Shown: positions 43,311-54,590 of the stretch, piece by piece
Numbering within the stretch: the first letter of the stretch is position 1
Layout of the letters: each line of letters begins with the position of its first letter
Origin: Azolla caroliniana
Taxonomy: Eukaryota > Polypodiophyta
DNA length: 64,000 nt
Reading direction: 5' to 3'
Assembly (NCBI GenBank): GCA_043228905.1
Contig: JBHGNT010000002.1
Coordinates: 18,972,001 to 19,036,000, forward strand
Notes under the pieces: model-generated
Told to the model about the DNA's origin: nothing
What the model saw: only the letters and a program-made list of their open reading frames with translations
Databases searched by the model: none
Position numbers and translations under genes: made by a program

Positions 43311-45280
43311 CTATAGTAACTGACCTAATGGCAGTGTAATTTGACATTCTTGTAACGCTTGCCATGTTGGGTCTTCTTGCTGAATCGTGTTGGTGGCGTC
43401 TTCCGGTTTTTCCTTTTGTTGTTCAAGCTCAGCCACATTTTGCTCATTTGCCTTCTTCACCCACTCGGTGGCTTGCTTTCGGATTGCCTCATGTGTTTCC
43501 CACTTCGTTGTTTTGCCTTTTGTCCTGATGGTGACTTGTTGTATGTCGGTGACTTTTGCTACCACCATATTTACGGCTGGTCTTTTCTCGTAGCTTTTAA
43601 CCGGACATTGATTATTGTAATGTCCTTCTTGTCGGCAATAGTAGTAGTACGCTTTCTGGGTGTTGCTGGATTCAGTGTTCACTCCGGTAACCGGTTGAGG
43701 TCCTATTGGTGGTCAGTTGGGTACTTGGCCTTGGTCCGGTTGGGTACTTGGCATGCCTTGTCCGGCTGCCACTAGCGGTCCTCCTGTCTAGTGTTCCATT
43801 TTTTATTGAAGTGTTTTTTGTTTCGGTAACCCTGTCGGGGCCGATTTTCATAATTATCTTGGTCCTCCCTCCGTTGGTTGTAAACGGGAGAGTGATCCCG
43901 GTTGTATCGCTCATATCGTTCACCGTTGTAATCCTGGTAGCTATCCTGTTGGTCTCGGTCGTGAGCATCCTTTCTGTCACTGTTTCGGATATCTTGCGCC
44001 GGCTAGTATTGCTCGTCTCGCCACCAATGTTCTTCTTCCTCCTCTCGGTTGCTTCGGGGTTTGATTTGCCTTACCGGTGCCGCTTGCCGGTTCAGCAAGT
44101 TATATTCGCATCGGTCCATTGTGTGCATCCTAGAATGACATAACATACACTGTGTCTGCATGGTACATTCTATTGCCGAGTGCCCGACATTGAGACAAGT
44201 TGTACATTGTATAGCTTGCCGAAAACATAGGTCGTCTTCTATCGGTAATGTACCCTGGAGTGTCCCCATTGTTAGCCACAAGCTTGTTTTCTCCATCTCC
44301 CTGACCCTTTCTATGACTTGGTCGATCATGCTGGTGCGGAAATCAATCACTGCGCACACCGTACGCAGGGGTTCCTAGAGTGCTGCTAGGAATATTGTTT
44401 TAGCCTCTGCCTTTGGTTGTACCTGATTGAGCTGATTGTGCATTCGTTGGAACCAGATTACAAATTGCTGAATGGTTTCTGTAGGTTCTTGCTGTATGGT
44501 GTAGAATAGGTTGACCATCTCTCGTTGATCCACCTCCTTGTTGAAGAACTGTAAAAATCTGGTTTTTAAGTCCTCAAACGCCGTGATGGTGCCAGGAGTG
44601 TGTGTCAAGCGCCATCGCGCAGCTGGTCCTTCCAAGGTCATGCCGAACTTTGCAATCTTCGAGCGTTCTGCTTCGGCGGCGGTCAAGTGTTGCAACACAT
44701 GGTTCGCTTCCCATGTTTGTAGAAATGCATAGATATGAGCTTCTGCATCCGGATCATCCTAGTTCTTGGGATATTGGAACGACATGTCCTTGTCGAGTGT
44801 CAGAGGTCTTTCCTCCTCTTCTTTCGGTGGCTCATGTGGCAATGTCGGAAGTTGATCCGCCACTTGTCGGTCTGGGGCTTCCACTTTCGTTAACTCTGGT
44901 TTTGGTGTCGGCGAGGTATTCGACTGCTCGTCCTCCGGTCCGTTTGGGGTATCGTGGCTGCTATGGTAATTCGAATGGGCGCTGCATTCCTCGTCCGAAT
45001 CCGATTCAAAGGCCAAGAACGGTTCCGAATCGCCTCCCCCTGTCGCTAGTGCTTGCAAAATGGATTCTGCGTCCCGGAGACTGCTCAAGCTGTGTCCTTC
45101 GTCCAGTTGGGAATTCTGCTGCCCGCAGAGTGACTCCGTGGCCACTCGCCGGATTACTTTGGAAAATGACCGATCCGCACGGATCTCTTCTGCCGCTTGT
45201 TGGAAAGCCTCTCGCTTTCGCAATTGTTCGGTAAGTCTTCTCGCTCGCTCCGTAACCGGGTCGTTTGTTGGTCTAGTCAT
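43311..45280 (-). pseudogene. G2 gag
   Basis: ATG at 45280 (MTRPTNDPVTERARRLTEQL) about 40 bases inside the 5' LTR. A long acidic N-terminal region is followed by the gag core (AHIYAFLQTWEANHVLQHL, FEDLKTRFLQFFNKEVDQREM, QFVIWFQRMHNQL). Two intact CCHC knuckles, CTTCLNVGHSAIEC and CMLCHSRMHTMDRC (about 44100-44200), and a third remnant YYYCRQEGHYNNQC near 43630 with first Cys changed to Tyr. Stops at 44759, 44375 and 44003 and a frameshift between 44003 and 43682. Confidence 0.86.
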
Positions 45281-45321
45281 CCATGCCCGCCACTGTTCGC
45301 TGCGTTTGTGTAGGAATCGTG

Positions 45322-45797
45322 GTCGCCAAAAACTATGTTATCGCTAGGGCCGGAAAATGGCCTAACACAGGGTGTCCCCTTGAGACACTTCATCAAAGGG
45401 GTGTTGCGGTGAGATAAAGTTAGACCGACTATTAATGGAACCCTAATTGGTTACTAAGCGGCAAGATCATTAGTCACAATACACGCGTAGGATAAATTAC
45501 ACTTAGCACAAAACGGTAATTAACAATTATTAAGATACAGAACAACAACACTCTATGAATTATCCGCTTCTGATTACAATCTAACCAGGCCCTTTTATAG
45601 GTCTCCGGCTTTAGGTACAAACCGGTGCCAACCGGCAACCGGCTACGAACCGGTCCGGATCCGGATCGGCATACCGATTCCGGGTCCATCCGTTCGCTTC
45701 TCAAAATCATAATAATTCTATATTATAACTAATCAGCTCTCGGTTATTAATTATCCCCCTTTTCCCATTCTGGACTTCCCTTGCCGACCGGCTAACA
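45322..45797 (-). repeat. G2 5' LTR
   Basis: About 476 bp; TATA box (sense CTATAAAAGGGCC) at about 45588-45600. The inner end is shortened by about 15 bp relative to the 3' LTR, which ends GCCGGCCGGCTAACA. TTGGCGACCACGATTCC follows on the sense strand and may be the primer-binding site. Confidence 0.8.
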
Positions 45798-47969
45798 AAG
45801 CTGAAAAATGTGTTATTGTTGGATATTCAGAGGAGCAAAAAGGGTATAGATGTTATAACCATGTGACAAAAAAGATTGTGGTAAGTCGGGATGTAATAAT
45901 TGATGAGTTGAGCAACTGGTACAACCCAAAAGAGAATGTAGAAACTGATGAAGCCTTTGAAAATGAAGACAGAGAAAAATCTGAAAATGTAAGAGATAAC
46001 CACAGAGATGGAAATCATGTTGGACAATAAAGTTCCACATCAATGGAATGTACTGGACCATCTGGAAGCTCAGGTAGTAAATCTGAATCTAATGCATGGG
46101 GTGGAAAAAATGCAAGGCACAAAATATGATGATAGAAAGGGAAATGCCAAAATATGAAATGCTTGATGATGGGTCTAGAAACATGGAAGATGTAGATTCA
46201 GATACATCATTGGATGATGAGCTTGGTATAGGAGCCTTGAAAATCTCTGGTATGGAAAAAGCAATGAAGGATGCAAATCAGAAACTGAGAAGATCAGATA
46301 GAGAGAAAAAGATTGTTGAAAGGTTTGGCTATGACACATATATGGCTATGCATTATGCATACATGTCTAAAGTGGTACAAATCCTTGATCCAATTAGTTT
46401 TGATGAAGCAAAATCTGATAAGAAATGGGTGAATGCAATGCAAGAAGAAATAGATGCATTGGCTGAAAATAGAACATGGGATTTGGTAAAGTTACCGAAA
46501 GGAAAAAATGTTGTAGGTTGCAAATGGGTCTACAAGACAAAGCATGATTTCAATGGAAATGTTAGCAGACATAAAGCAAGACTTGTGGCAAAGGGATATG
46601 CCCAGATGCATGGAATTGATTATGATGAAACATTTGCACCGGTTGCAAAAATGGCAACCTTGAGAACACTACTTGATGTGAGTGCAACCAAAAGATGGGT
46701 TCTGCACTATATGGATGTAAAAAATGCTTTTTTACATGGTAACTTAGAAGAAGAAGTGTATATGTGTCAACCACCAAGTTTTGAAGATAAGAAGCATCCA
46801 GAATATGTATGTAGGCTGAAAAAGGCTCTCTATGGATTGAAATAAGCACCAAGGGCATGACATAAAGAACTTTCAAAATCTCTGAAAAAATTTGCTTTCA
46901 AAATGTCAAAGGTTGATCCATCATTGTATGTAAAAAGGATAAATGATTGCATTGTTGTTATTTTGATTTATGTTGATGATTTAATCATTGGAGGTGATTG
47001 CATGGATGAAATAAGCAAGCTGAAAAAAAATCTTGAAATGCAATTTCATATGAAGGATTTGGGAGATCTGAGATACTTTCTTGGCATTGAGATGATCAGA
47101 TCTGAAAGTGGTATATATATGTTGCAAAAATAGTATGCAACAACTATGTTGAAGAAGTATGGTATGCTTGGATGCAAACCTATTGGTGTACCACTAGATA
47201 AGAACTGCAAATTAAGGGCTGATTTGGGAACCAAAATAGAAGATGTAAACATGTACAGGTCTATGGTGGGCAACCTCATATATTTGACTATAAGAAGACC
47301 TGATTTGAGTTATGTTATTGGATTAGTCAGCCAGTTTATGCAACAGCCAACAAATCCACATTTGGACTGCATAAGAAGAATTTTGAGGTATGTAAAAGCT
47401 ACTCAAAATTATGGACTGTTTTACAGGGCTGGTTTGGACATAAAGCTGGAAGGATATACATATGTTGATTGGGCTGGAAGCCAAACTGACAGAAGATCCA
47501 CAAGTGGATATATGTTTCATTGGGAAGTGCAGCTATTTCATGGAGTAGCAAGAAACAACCTACTGTTGCACTATCAAGTACTGAAGATGAATATAGAGGA
47601 GCTGTAATAGCTATTTGTGAAGAGATATGGATCAGAAGATTGCTTTCTGATTTGGGAGAGTATATAGATGGTGCAATCACAATTTGGTGTGACAATATGA
47701 GCATCATTCAGCTGGCAAAAAACCCAGTGTTCCATGCAAGAACGAAGCACATTGAAGTGCATTATCACTTTGTTAGAGAAAAAGTGATTGATGGAGAAGT
47801 GGATTTGTTGTATGTAAGTACAAATCAACAAGTGGCTGATATTCTTACGAAGAGATTGAGCATGGAAAAACATACACAGTTTAGAGACATGATGGGAGTT
47901 ATAACCATCGGCATGGTTGCTGAAAAACATGAAGAAAAGAAGATTGAAGATGATCCCAAGAAAGGATAA
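45798..47969 (+). pseudogene. C6 RT and RNase H
   Basis: Resumes after G2: [87 protein letters not shown] (YVDD near 46970), DLRYFLGIEMI. RNase [64 protein letters not shown]; ends DDPKKG and TAA at 47967. Stops at 46843 (TAA for Gln), 46858 (TGA) and 47131; frameshifts near 46030 and 47520. Unlike C1, it ends at the usual place, just before its polypurine tract. Confidence 0.93.
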
Positions 47970-47974
47970 GTTGA

Positions 47975-47987
47975 GCTTGAGGGGGAG
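47975..47987 (+). other. C6 polypurine tract
   Basis: GCTTGAGGGGGAG directly precedes the 3' LTR. Confidence 0.9.
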
Positions 47988-48397
47988 TGTTGAGAAGTAA
48001 GCTCAACAAAGGTATGTGATTCTTATTGAGAAATAAGCTATAATAGCTATTAGCTAATTAGCTACTAGTGGACATAAAGGTGAAACAACTATTTAGCTAC
48101 AGACAACTAATTAGCTACTAACAACTAATTAGCTCCATATATAAGTCACTTATGTACTTAGGTAAAAAGTGTAGTAAGTAGGAAAAGAAAGTAAGAGTGA
48201 GAGTAGAGTAGAGAGAAGAAGAACAAAAAACAGAAAACTGACGAGAACAAGTTGAGCTCTGCGCGTAATGCGATAGAAGCTTTTGGACTGTGCAGAGGTA
48301 AGTCTCCTTCCCCCTTTCTTTCTATCTTGAGCACATTAATGATCCAACACATCATGATCCGCTGTGCACACAAAAGAGCCGTAGCGCCTTCGTAACA
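47988..48397 (+). repeat. C6 3' LTR
   Basis: 410 bp, clearly homologous to 24650-25049 with moderate divergence. Followed by AAGCT. Confidence 0.92.
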
Positions 48398-48557
48398 AAG
48401 CTGATCGAGGAGGTCAAGGTGTGCAGAACCAGAAGGGTCGCGACAAACAGGACCGGACTAGACGAGGAGCGTGAGCAAGGCGGAGCAACGCCAAAAGGAG
48501 CCGGGTAGAAGAACCGGCTGCCGCAGACACTAACACCACGATCCGACCTCATGTTGA
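48398..48557 (+). pseudogene. C1 C-terminal extension (second part)
   Basis: Resumes the C1 extension after C6. By alignment with C2 (QADQGGRGVQNQTGRGNQNQ and RRGARVRREY) it encodes a basic, Gly/Arg/Gln-rich tail. C1 has EEVKVCRTRRVATN-like shifted readings with a TAG. It ends at the polypurine tract. Confidence 0.6.
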
Positions 48558-48570
48558 GCTTGAGGGGGAG
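48558..48570 (+). other. C1 terminal polypurine tract
   Basis: GCTTGAGGGGGAG before the 3' LTR; a second copy of the core lies internally near 24146-24156 after RNase H. Confidence 0.88.
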
Positions 48571-49015
48571 TGTTGAGCGAGCAAGCTCAACCGGATCTGG
48601 ATCGGCTGAATAAGCCTGAGCCGGATCAGCATTCGGAAGGATGAGCCGGATTGGTATTTGGAAACAACTGGCTGGATCAGGGAGACGGATCAGAGAGCCG
48701 GATTCGAGCGGGAACCGGAAGCCTAGTAGTAGCCTAGACTACTAGGTAATCATTGTCTCGTAGTTAGTGTCAGCCGCTCATATGAGCATTGAAGTACCTA
48801 TCCATACTTTATGGACTTGTATAAATAGTGCTATTATAGCACATTGTATGTATAGAGTTTTAGAGTCATTTTGAATAGACGTTTACGTTCTGCTCTCTCT
48901 GTCTCCCCTGCGTATTCTCTATGTATTAAGATTCTCCATTAAACCTTCATCTCATTCTTTGTTGCTATCCGGTTGAGCCGGTTTTGTCTAACGCTTCCGC
49001 AGATTTACATTTACA
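48571..49015 (+). repeat. C1 3' LTR
   Basis: 445 bp, TGTTGAGCGAGC to TTTACA, then target duplication GTTAT (49016-49020). Confidence 0.93.
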
Positions 49016-49020
49016 GTTAT

Positions 49021-49201
49021 CTTCGAATGTCATGCTCTCGGTGCCTGCTTGAGACAGTAGAGAGGCTTTTTGAGTCGCCAGATAGCAGTCGTATGCGTAC
49101 TTGACTTGAATATGAGTGGTTGAACCATGTACACCTCCTCTTCTAACACGCCTTGGAGAAAGTCATTATTCATGTTCATTTGGTAGAGATGCCAAGTAGG
49201 A
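49021..49201 (-). pseudogene. C0: copia RT fragment (right part)
   Basis: Minus-strand RT N-terminal part: TWHLYQMNMNNDFLQGVLEEEVYMVQP, RLKKPLYCLKQAPRA, then a TGA. It joins seamlessly to the fragment at 1-477 (THYLHQIGFKMSKFD) once C1 and one GTTAT are removed. It is truncated at 49201, where A/B-type sequence begins. Confidence 0.85.
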
Positions 49202-49420
49202 CTTTAGTTTCCTATTTGTGTTTGAATGTTCTTCAGTCCATTCAAATGTTTCTTCTTTTCTTAGGAGTCTATATAAGGGTTCAGATAAATGGGCATAATG
49301 CGGAATCCATCGGTAGTAAAAGACACATACCCCCTAAAACCTTCATACTTCTGAGATGGATTTACATTCCTCTTGCATATTTTGAATTGCATTGACCTTG
49401 GTTGGGGATGACTTTCTCCT
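49202..49420 (-). pseudogene. Fragment of an A/B-type gypsy RT
   Basis: Minus strand reads SPTKVNAIQNM, then with gaps FYYRWIPHYAHLSEPLYRLL, then EETFEWTEEHSNTNRKLK. It aligns with B at SPAKVEAISTM, FYHIWIPHYSHVAEPLYGLL and KFEWRDEHTGSVRKLK. At least two stops. A third, older representative of the family. Confidence 0.8.
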
Positions 49421-49650
49421 TGTAAAAGAATATGATTGCAGAACCTAAGACGAAACCGCCTCATCCAGATAGCTAAAGAATATAGACACAGGTTTAATGG
49501 AAACCTTACACAGGAGGGACAGAGAGAGCAGAACAATAGAAACTTAATTAAATAATAATAACAATATGTACATACAATGTGCTCAGTGAGAACTTTTATA
49601 CAAGTCCTTACACAGACTGAGAGAAGTATTGACATGTACTTCAATGTGTT
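49421..49650 (-). repeat. Partial copia LTR, C5-type
   Basis: Starts TGTAAAAGAATATG (sense end CATATTCTTTTACA) and resembles the C5 LTR at 60972-61392, including the shared stretches GTACATACA, GCTCAGTGAG and TTTTATACAAG. Cut at about 49650 by C7. It lies within the gypsy fragment, so it is probably the remnant of a solo LTR. Confidence 0.6.
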
Positions 49651-52078
49651 GAGAATTGACCGGCCACAACCGGTTTCACGTTCGTTTGTTGGTGCAAAGA
49701 AATGAGCGAAATAGATACACAGAAAAAACGAGGAAAAACAGAATGAATAGAGAGACAAATGTTTAACGTGGAAACCTGAACTGGGAAAAACCACGGGGGT
49801 CCACAAACCCCAAAACATATCACTATACAGAGAGGATTACAATAAGAAACTCGAAGGCAACGACCTCAAGATCTTCTTTGTCAATAGATGATTGCAGAGT
49901 TACACTCTAACTCTCACACACTCTCTCGCTTGCTCACTCTGTCTTACACAGTTATAGAGGCCACCACCTTCTTGTGACTCACAACCCAATCATGCAACAA
50001 TGATCTACAACTACAAGTTTGTCCTAGTTGTATATATACTTATACAACTTTATGTCTATTTACATACATAGCCCACATGGGGCACATTTCGACTATTTAC
50101 AATAATAGTTTCCCGAGTTGGCTATATCCTCTATTTCGATTTAGGCCGAGGTCAATACTCATCAACTCGGCTCTTCTCTTCCCATCCGGAGGGACCTGTT
50201 TCCCAACAAACTCCCCCTTCACTCCGATATGGGGCACTTCACCAAACCAACTCTCTGTTGGCCTGTGTTTAGCTTTTCAGTTGACAACACCTTCGTCGGC
50301 ATATCTGATCCATTTTCAGCCGTGTGGATCTTCATCACAACAAAGTCTTTCTCTTCTACTCGCTCTTGGAGCCAATGGTATCCCCTCTGGATGTGATTGG
50401 TTCTCAACTGGTAGGCAACATTCTTGGCAAGATGGATGGCACTCTGATTATCGCAGTAGAGTCAAAATTCTTCCTGCCGAACTCCCAACTCACCGATAAA
50501 CTTCTTCATCCAAGTTATTTCTTTGTCAGCTTCCGCTACGGCCATATACTCGGCTTCCGTGGTCGACAACGCAACGGCCTTCTGTAGCCTCGACTGCCAC
50601 AAAATAGCTCCCCCTGCATAAGTCATCACGTATCTAGACGTGGATCGGCTAGTATCCGAATCCGTGTAACCTTCCAATGTGGGGTTACTTGAGCCGAATC
50701 AAAGACACATGCTCGAGGTGCCTCTCAGGTACCAAAGTATCCACTTCACAACAGCCCAATGCTCTCTGATGGGATTGCTCATATATCGACTGAGCACTCC
50801 GATTGCCTATCCTATGTCTGGCCTCGTACATACCATCACGTACATCATGCTTCCAACTACCAAGGCATAAGGGACTTTTGACATCTCGGCTTTCTCGGTT
50901 TTTGATTTCGAACATTGACCTTTGCTTAGCTTGCAACTTGTCACCAATGTCGAGTCGACCGGTTTTGTGCTTTCCATGCCAAATCTCTGAAGCATTTTTG
51001 TCATGTACTTCTCCTATGACAACCATAACAATTTCTTTGTTCGATCCCGAACAATGTGCATTCCCAGGATTTGTTTTGCCGGACCCATATCTTTCATCGA
51101 GACTAACCTACTCAAGGCCTTCTTCAAGCTTCCGATTTTTTTTGGGTCTTGTCTGACAATCAACATGTCATCAACATACAACGGGAGGATGAGAAAATCA
51201 CCTCCATCATACTTCTTGACAAAAACGGAATGATCAACTTGTGTCTTGCTGAAACCGTGATCCACCATGAAGGATTCGAATTTTCAGTACCATTTCCGAG
51301 GTGCCTATATCAGCCCATACAAGCTATTCCTCAATCGGCATACCAAGTTCTCTTTGCCTTTCTCCACAAATCCTTCCGGCTGATGCATGTATATCTCTTC
51401 CTCCAAACCTCCATGAAGGAAGGTAGTCTTGATGTCTAGTTGCTCGACTTCAAGATCCATGCTAGCCGCAATGCTTGACACTATTTGGATTGACGTCATC
51501 CTTATGACCATGGCAAATATTTCGTCAAAATAGACACCCTTCTTCTACTGAAAGCCTTTCATGACGATTCGTGCTTTGTACTTGGGTGGATTCCTGCCAT
51601 CTCCCGTTTCAACTTGTATACCCATTTATTCCGTAGTGCCTTCTTTTCTCTCGGCAATTTGGTTAGTTCATATGTGTGGTTCTCATGCAAGGAATCCATC
51701 TCCTCTTGTATGGCACTCAACCACTTTTGGCTGTGGCTATCTTCCTTAGCTTCTTCAAAGCTTTCCGGCTCCCCCTCATTGGTTAACAATACATGCTCTT
51801 CATCCGAAAATCTTCGGGGGGCCCTCTTTTCTCTTAGGGGATATCTTCAACCTCCATTTGGCACGGTCGGCTCTTCTTTGACTTCTTCGGCCGAGTCGAA
51901 TTCGGTTCTTTTTTCAGCCATTTCCCCTCGTTCTTCAGTCGGTTCTCGATTTTGCCGAGTATTAAATCGGTCGACTGGCTCGGATTTGATTTCGATTTAA
52001 TCGGCTTCTATTCGATTTGGCTAAGTGTCGACTCAGTTCGATTTGGTAGTTGGAGACTTATTCTCAATTTCCCAATCA
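49651..52078 (-). mobile_element. C7: 5'-truncated copia element of the C3 family
   Basis: 3' LTR about 49651-50208 (sense start TGTTGGGAAACAGG), polypurine tract at 50209-50225, then RNase H and RT up to 52078, where C2 cuts it. LTR sequence CGTGGAAAC..GGGAAAAACCACG matches the C3 LTRs. Neither gag nor integrase remains. Confidence 0.82.
50226..52078 (-). pseudogene. C7 RT and RNase H
   Basis: Minus strand, from SDEEHVLLTNEGEPESFEEAK through NKWVYKLK, LDIKTTFLHGGLEEEIYMHQ and LPLYVDDMLIVRQD (YVDD near 51180). Then AKQILGMHIVRD and RNase H (GYTDSDTSRSTSRYVMTY, ALSTTEAEYMAVAEADKEITWM). Several frameshifts (near 51270, 51540, 50800) and stops. The closest relative here is C3. Confidence 0.85.
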
Positions 52079-52083
52079 ACTAT

Positions 52084-52483
52084 TGTTGAGCGAGCAAGCT
52101 AAACCGTATCCGGATCGGCTGAACAAGCCAGAGCCGGATCGGACAACTGGGTTCAAATGTGAACCGGAAGGCTAGTAGTAGCCTATACTCCTAGACTACT
52201 AGGTAGTAAGAGTCCTCAGAGTTAGTGTAAGTCGCTCATATGAGGATTGAAACACATACTACTTCTGTAAGTCCTTTTGAGGACTTGTATAAATAGTGTT
52301 GTTTAGCACATGGTATAAGAAGAAGAAAATACATAGTGTTATTTTTTAATAGAGTTTATGTTCTGCTCTCTCTATCTCTCTCGTGTATGCTAAATACTCT
52401 CAAGCTTCCATTGAACATGTGTTTTATTCTTTGTTGCTACCCAGCTAAACCAGTTTTGTAAAGCTTCCGCACGCTAACTTTTA
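52084..52483 (+). repeat. C2 5' LTR
   Basis: About 400 bp, TGTTGAGCGAGC to near 52483. The junction with the primer site is damaged: only AGAGCATGAAGC of the expected TGGTATCAGAGC region remains at about 52483-52494. Confidence 0.82.
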
Positions 52484-52569
52484 GAGCATGAAGCTTGAGA
52501 CTCATCTGAGCCGACAGACGCTTCCGAAGACAAACCCTAACACCCGGTGAAGAACAGTAGAGATCCAAG

Positions 52570-53520
52570 ATGGATAGAGGTATGGCAAGTTCTCTTCCCA
52601 CAGAAAACCTCGACCGGAGCAACGATGCATCCTGGTCATATAAAATGCACCAGTACCTGTTGGGGCGTGGATATTGGAGCTATGTGGAAGGAACCAATGA
52701 GGTAGCACCAGAGCCGACACACAAAAACTTCCCGGCATGGGAGCAAGGAGCGAGCCGAGTATTGTACTGCCTCACGTACAGTGTGCACGATCAGATGCTC
52801 AACTACATCAAGGACACAAAAACGCCAAAAGAGGCCTGGGAAAATCTACGGAAGTTTTTCGCCGCAAGTACCACAACCCGTAAGTTGCAGCTCTGGCAAG
52901 AGCTGAACAACATCCGACAAAGACATATGTCGGTTTTGGACTACACCACTAAGATTAAGGCGATCTACGATGCACGTGGATCCATCAACGTAACAGTGGA
53001 AGAAGACGAGATGGTCCAGATCTGTCTTGGTGGTCTTGCACAATGGTATGGGCCAATCCGGATGCCAATTTGCACCTGGGAGAAGCCACCATCCTTCTTT
53101 GACTTACAATCAATGTTGATGGTCGAAGAAAACCATGCGAGCGGTTCGAGGACCTCTCAATTAGACAATTGGATGCTGTTCACGGAGGTGGATCGGCCCT
53201 GTGGGCGTGGAGGACGAGGTGGGTTGGCACGCAATGGAGGCGGCCAACAAGAGCAGAACCGAAGGAATAGAGATGGTGCCGACAGTAGTTCCGGACCCTC
53301 CACAAGCAGGGGGAGTCAAGTCGGAGCCGGAAACCGGTAGTCGAAAACCAACACAGAATGTTGGTACTGTGGCAAGAAAGGTCACAAAGAGAGCGAGTGT
53401 TGGAAGATGCGTATCGATTAGGATAAATCCGGATCTGGCAAGGCCAGACAAGGGAACCGGCAAACCTCGCACTACGTTGAAGGATCGAAAGAATCCGGAA
53501 CCGGGAAAACCGGAAAGGGG
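52570..53520 (+). pseudogene. C2 gag
   Basis: ATG at 52570 (MDRGMASSLPTENLDRSND). Gag-2 domain: ASWSYKMHQYLLGRGYWSYVEGTNEV, TPKEAWENLRKFFAA, NNIRQRHMSVLDYTTKIK, CLGGLAQWYGPIR. The Gly/Arg/Gln region ends at a TAG (53338), then CWYCGKKGHKESEC is an intact CCHC knuckle (about 53360). This is the best-preserved gag of the family and the reference for C1 and C5. Confidence 0.9.
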
Positions 53521-54590
53521 TCTGCCTTTGTGATGAAGCACAAGGCAAGCTCGATGAAGAAGATTACTTCCGGATCGGAGGAAGTGTGGTATGTTGATTC
53601 TGAAGCGTCAAACCACATGACGAGCCATGAAGAGTGGTTCTCATTTTTGGAGAAACCGGAACAACTGGGAGTTGTCGAAACCGGAGATGACACTCACATG
53701 ATTGTGCATGTCGGAGAAGTCCCTTTAAGCCATGTCGGACAAAGGGGGAAGCTGATGAATGTTCTACATGTCCCGACAATCACAAAGAACCTGGTGTCGG
53801 TCGGACAAATCGTCGACCAAGGAATGTAGGTGCAGTTTACGCACCTCGAGTGCTTCATCGAGGAAGAAGGCCGGATAATCGCGCAAGGGTGCAGAGAAGG
53901 GAGGATGTTCATCCTCCACACAGATGACGTCGGCACCGCCATATTTGCAAAAGGACAGAAGATTGAATTGGACATCGATCTCTGGCATTAGCGGATTGGC
54001 CACGTCAACTACTGGAGGCTTCAAGATCTACAATCGAAACAAGTTGTGCTCGGTTTGCCAAAGTTTAGTGGTCTCTGGTTGGAAGACCCAAATATGTGAA
54101 GCCTGCCAACGTGGGAAGCAACGCCAACTTCCATTCCCCACTGAACGAAACCAGAGCCATAACAAGCTTGATCTAATCCATTCGGATGTATGGGGACTGG
54201 CACAGAACGTTAGTCTTGACGGGAGTCAGTATTTCATCTCCTTCATCGACTACTACAAGCGGCACACGTGGATCTACCTCATCGAGAAGAAAAGAGAAGT
54301 CTTAGAATGTTTCCGAAACCTTCAAAGCTTAGTCAAAAGGGAAATGGAGATGAAGATAAAGAGCTTGTGGTTGGATGGCGTAAAAGAATACTTTTCTAGT
54401 CAATTCAACAATTATCTGCAGCAAAAAGGAATTCAGATAGAATTCAACTGCCAATATACACCGGAACAAAATAGTGTGGCCGAAAGAAAGAACCGGTCGA
54501 TTGGCGACGTGGCAAGGGCAATGCTGGAGGAGAAGAGCATGCCCAAATTCTACTAGGATGAGGCGGTCCGGACGACCGTCTATATCCAAA
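53521..54590 (+). pseudogene. C2 protease and integrase
   Basis: Protease WYVDSEASNHMTSHEEW: catalytic Asp kept, the following Gly is Glu. Then VGEVPLSHVGQRGKLMNVLHVPTI. Integrase zinc region LWH-stop-RIGHVNYWRLQ ... CEACQRGKQ. Core: IHSDVWGLA (Asp), LWLDGVKEYFS (Asp kept, SDNGGEY-type context lost), QNSVAERKNRS (Glu). Stops at 53827 (TAG), about 53988 (TAG) and 54554 (TAG, where C1 has Trp); frameshift near 54060. Confidence 0.88.

Larger units (their letters stand above)
27336..45797 (-). mobile_element. G2: Tat/Athila-like Ty3/gypsy element containing B
   Basis: LTRs 27336-27818 and about 45322-45797, outer ends TGTTAGCCGG and CCGGCTAACA, with a 5-bp duplication AAGCT (27331-27335 and 45798-45802). 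Coding is on the minus strand: gag, protease, RT, RNase H, integrase, then an extra ORF. Own length is about 10 kb after removing B (6,981 bp) and the solo LTR at 30524-31995. The protease VDGGSG, absence of a chromodomain, three zinc knuckles and a 3' ORF fit the Tat/Athila side of plant gypsy elements. Dead by stops and frameshifts. Confidence 0.9.
24650..48397 (+). mobile_element. C6: AT-rich Ty1/copia element containing G2
   Basis: LTRs 24650-25049 and 47988-48397 (TGTTGAGAAG to CGTAACA), with a perfect 5-bp duplication AAGCT (24645-24649 and 48398-48402). PBS and polypurine tract are clear. Coding order gag, protease, integrase, RT, RNase H, with adenine-rich codons unlike the GC-rich neighbours. 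It is split at 27335 by G2, which has its own AAGCT duplication. About 5.3 kb is C6 itself. Stops and frameshifts throughout. Confidence 0.94.
478..49015 (+). mobile_element. C1: nested Ty1/copia element with both LTRs and target duplication
   Basis: A complete but heavily interrupted copia retrotransposon. The 5' LTR (478-896) and 3' LTR (48571-49015) both begin TGTTGAGC and end ATTTACATTTACA. Each is flanked on the outside by GTTAT (473-477 and 49016-49020), a perfect 5-bp target site duplication. The split C0 RT gene on either side confirms the boundaries. Internal order is gag, protease, integrase, RT, RNase H and a C-terminal extension. It is interrupted by insertions at 1444, 2166, 3640 and 24650. 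Only about 5 kb of the 48.5 kb belongs to C1 itself. Multiple stops and lost integrase core make it non-autonomous. Confidence 0.93.

Noticed and set aside
49261-49818. 185-codon minus-strand frame spanning three elements
   Set aside because: It crosses the junctions between a gypsy fragment, a copia LTR and another LTR, so it is accidental.
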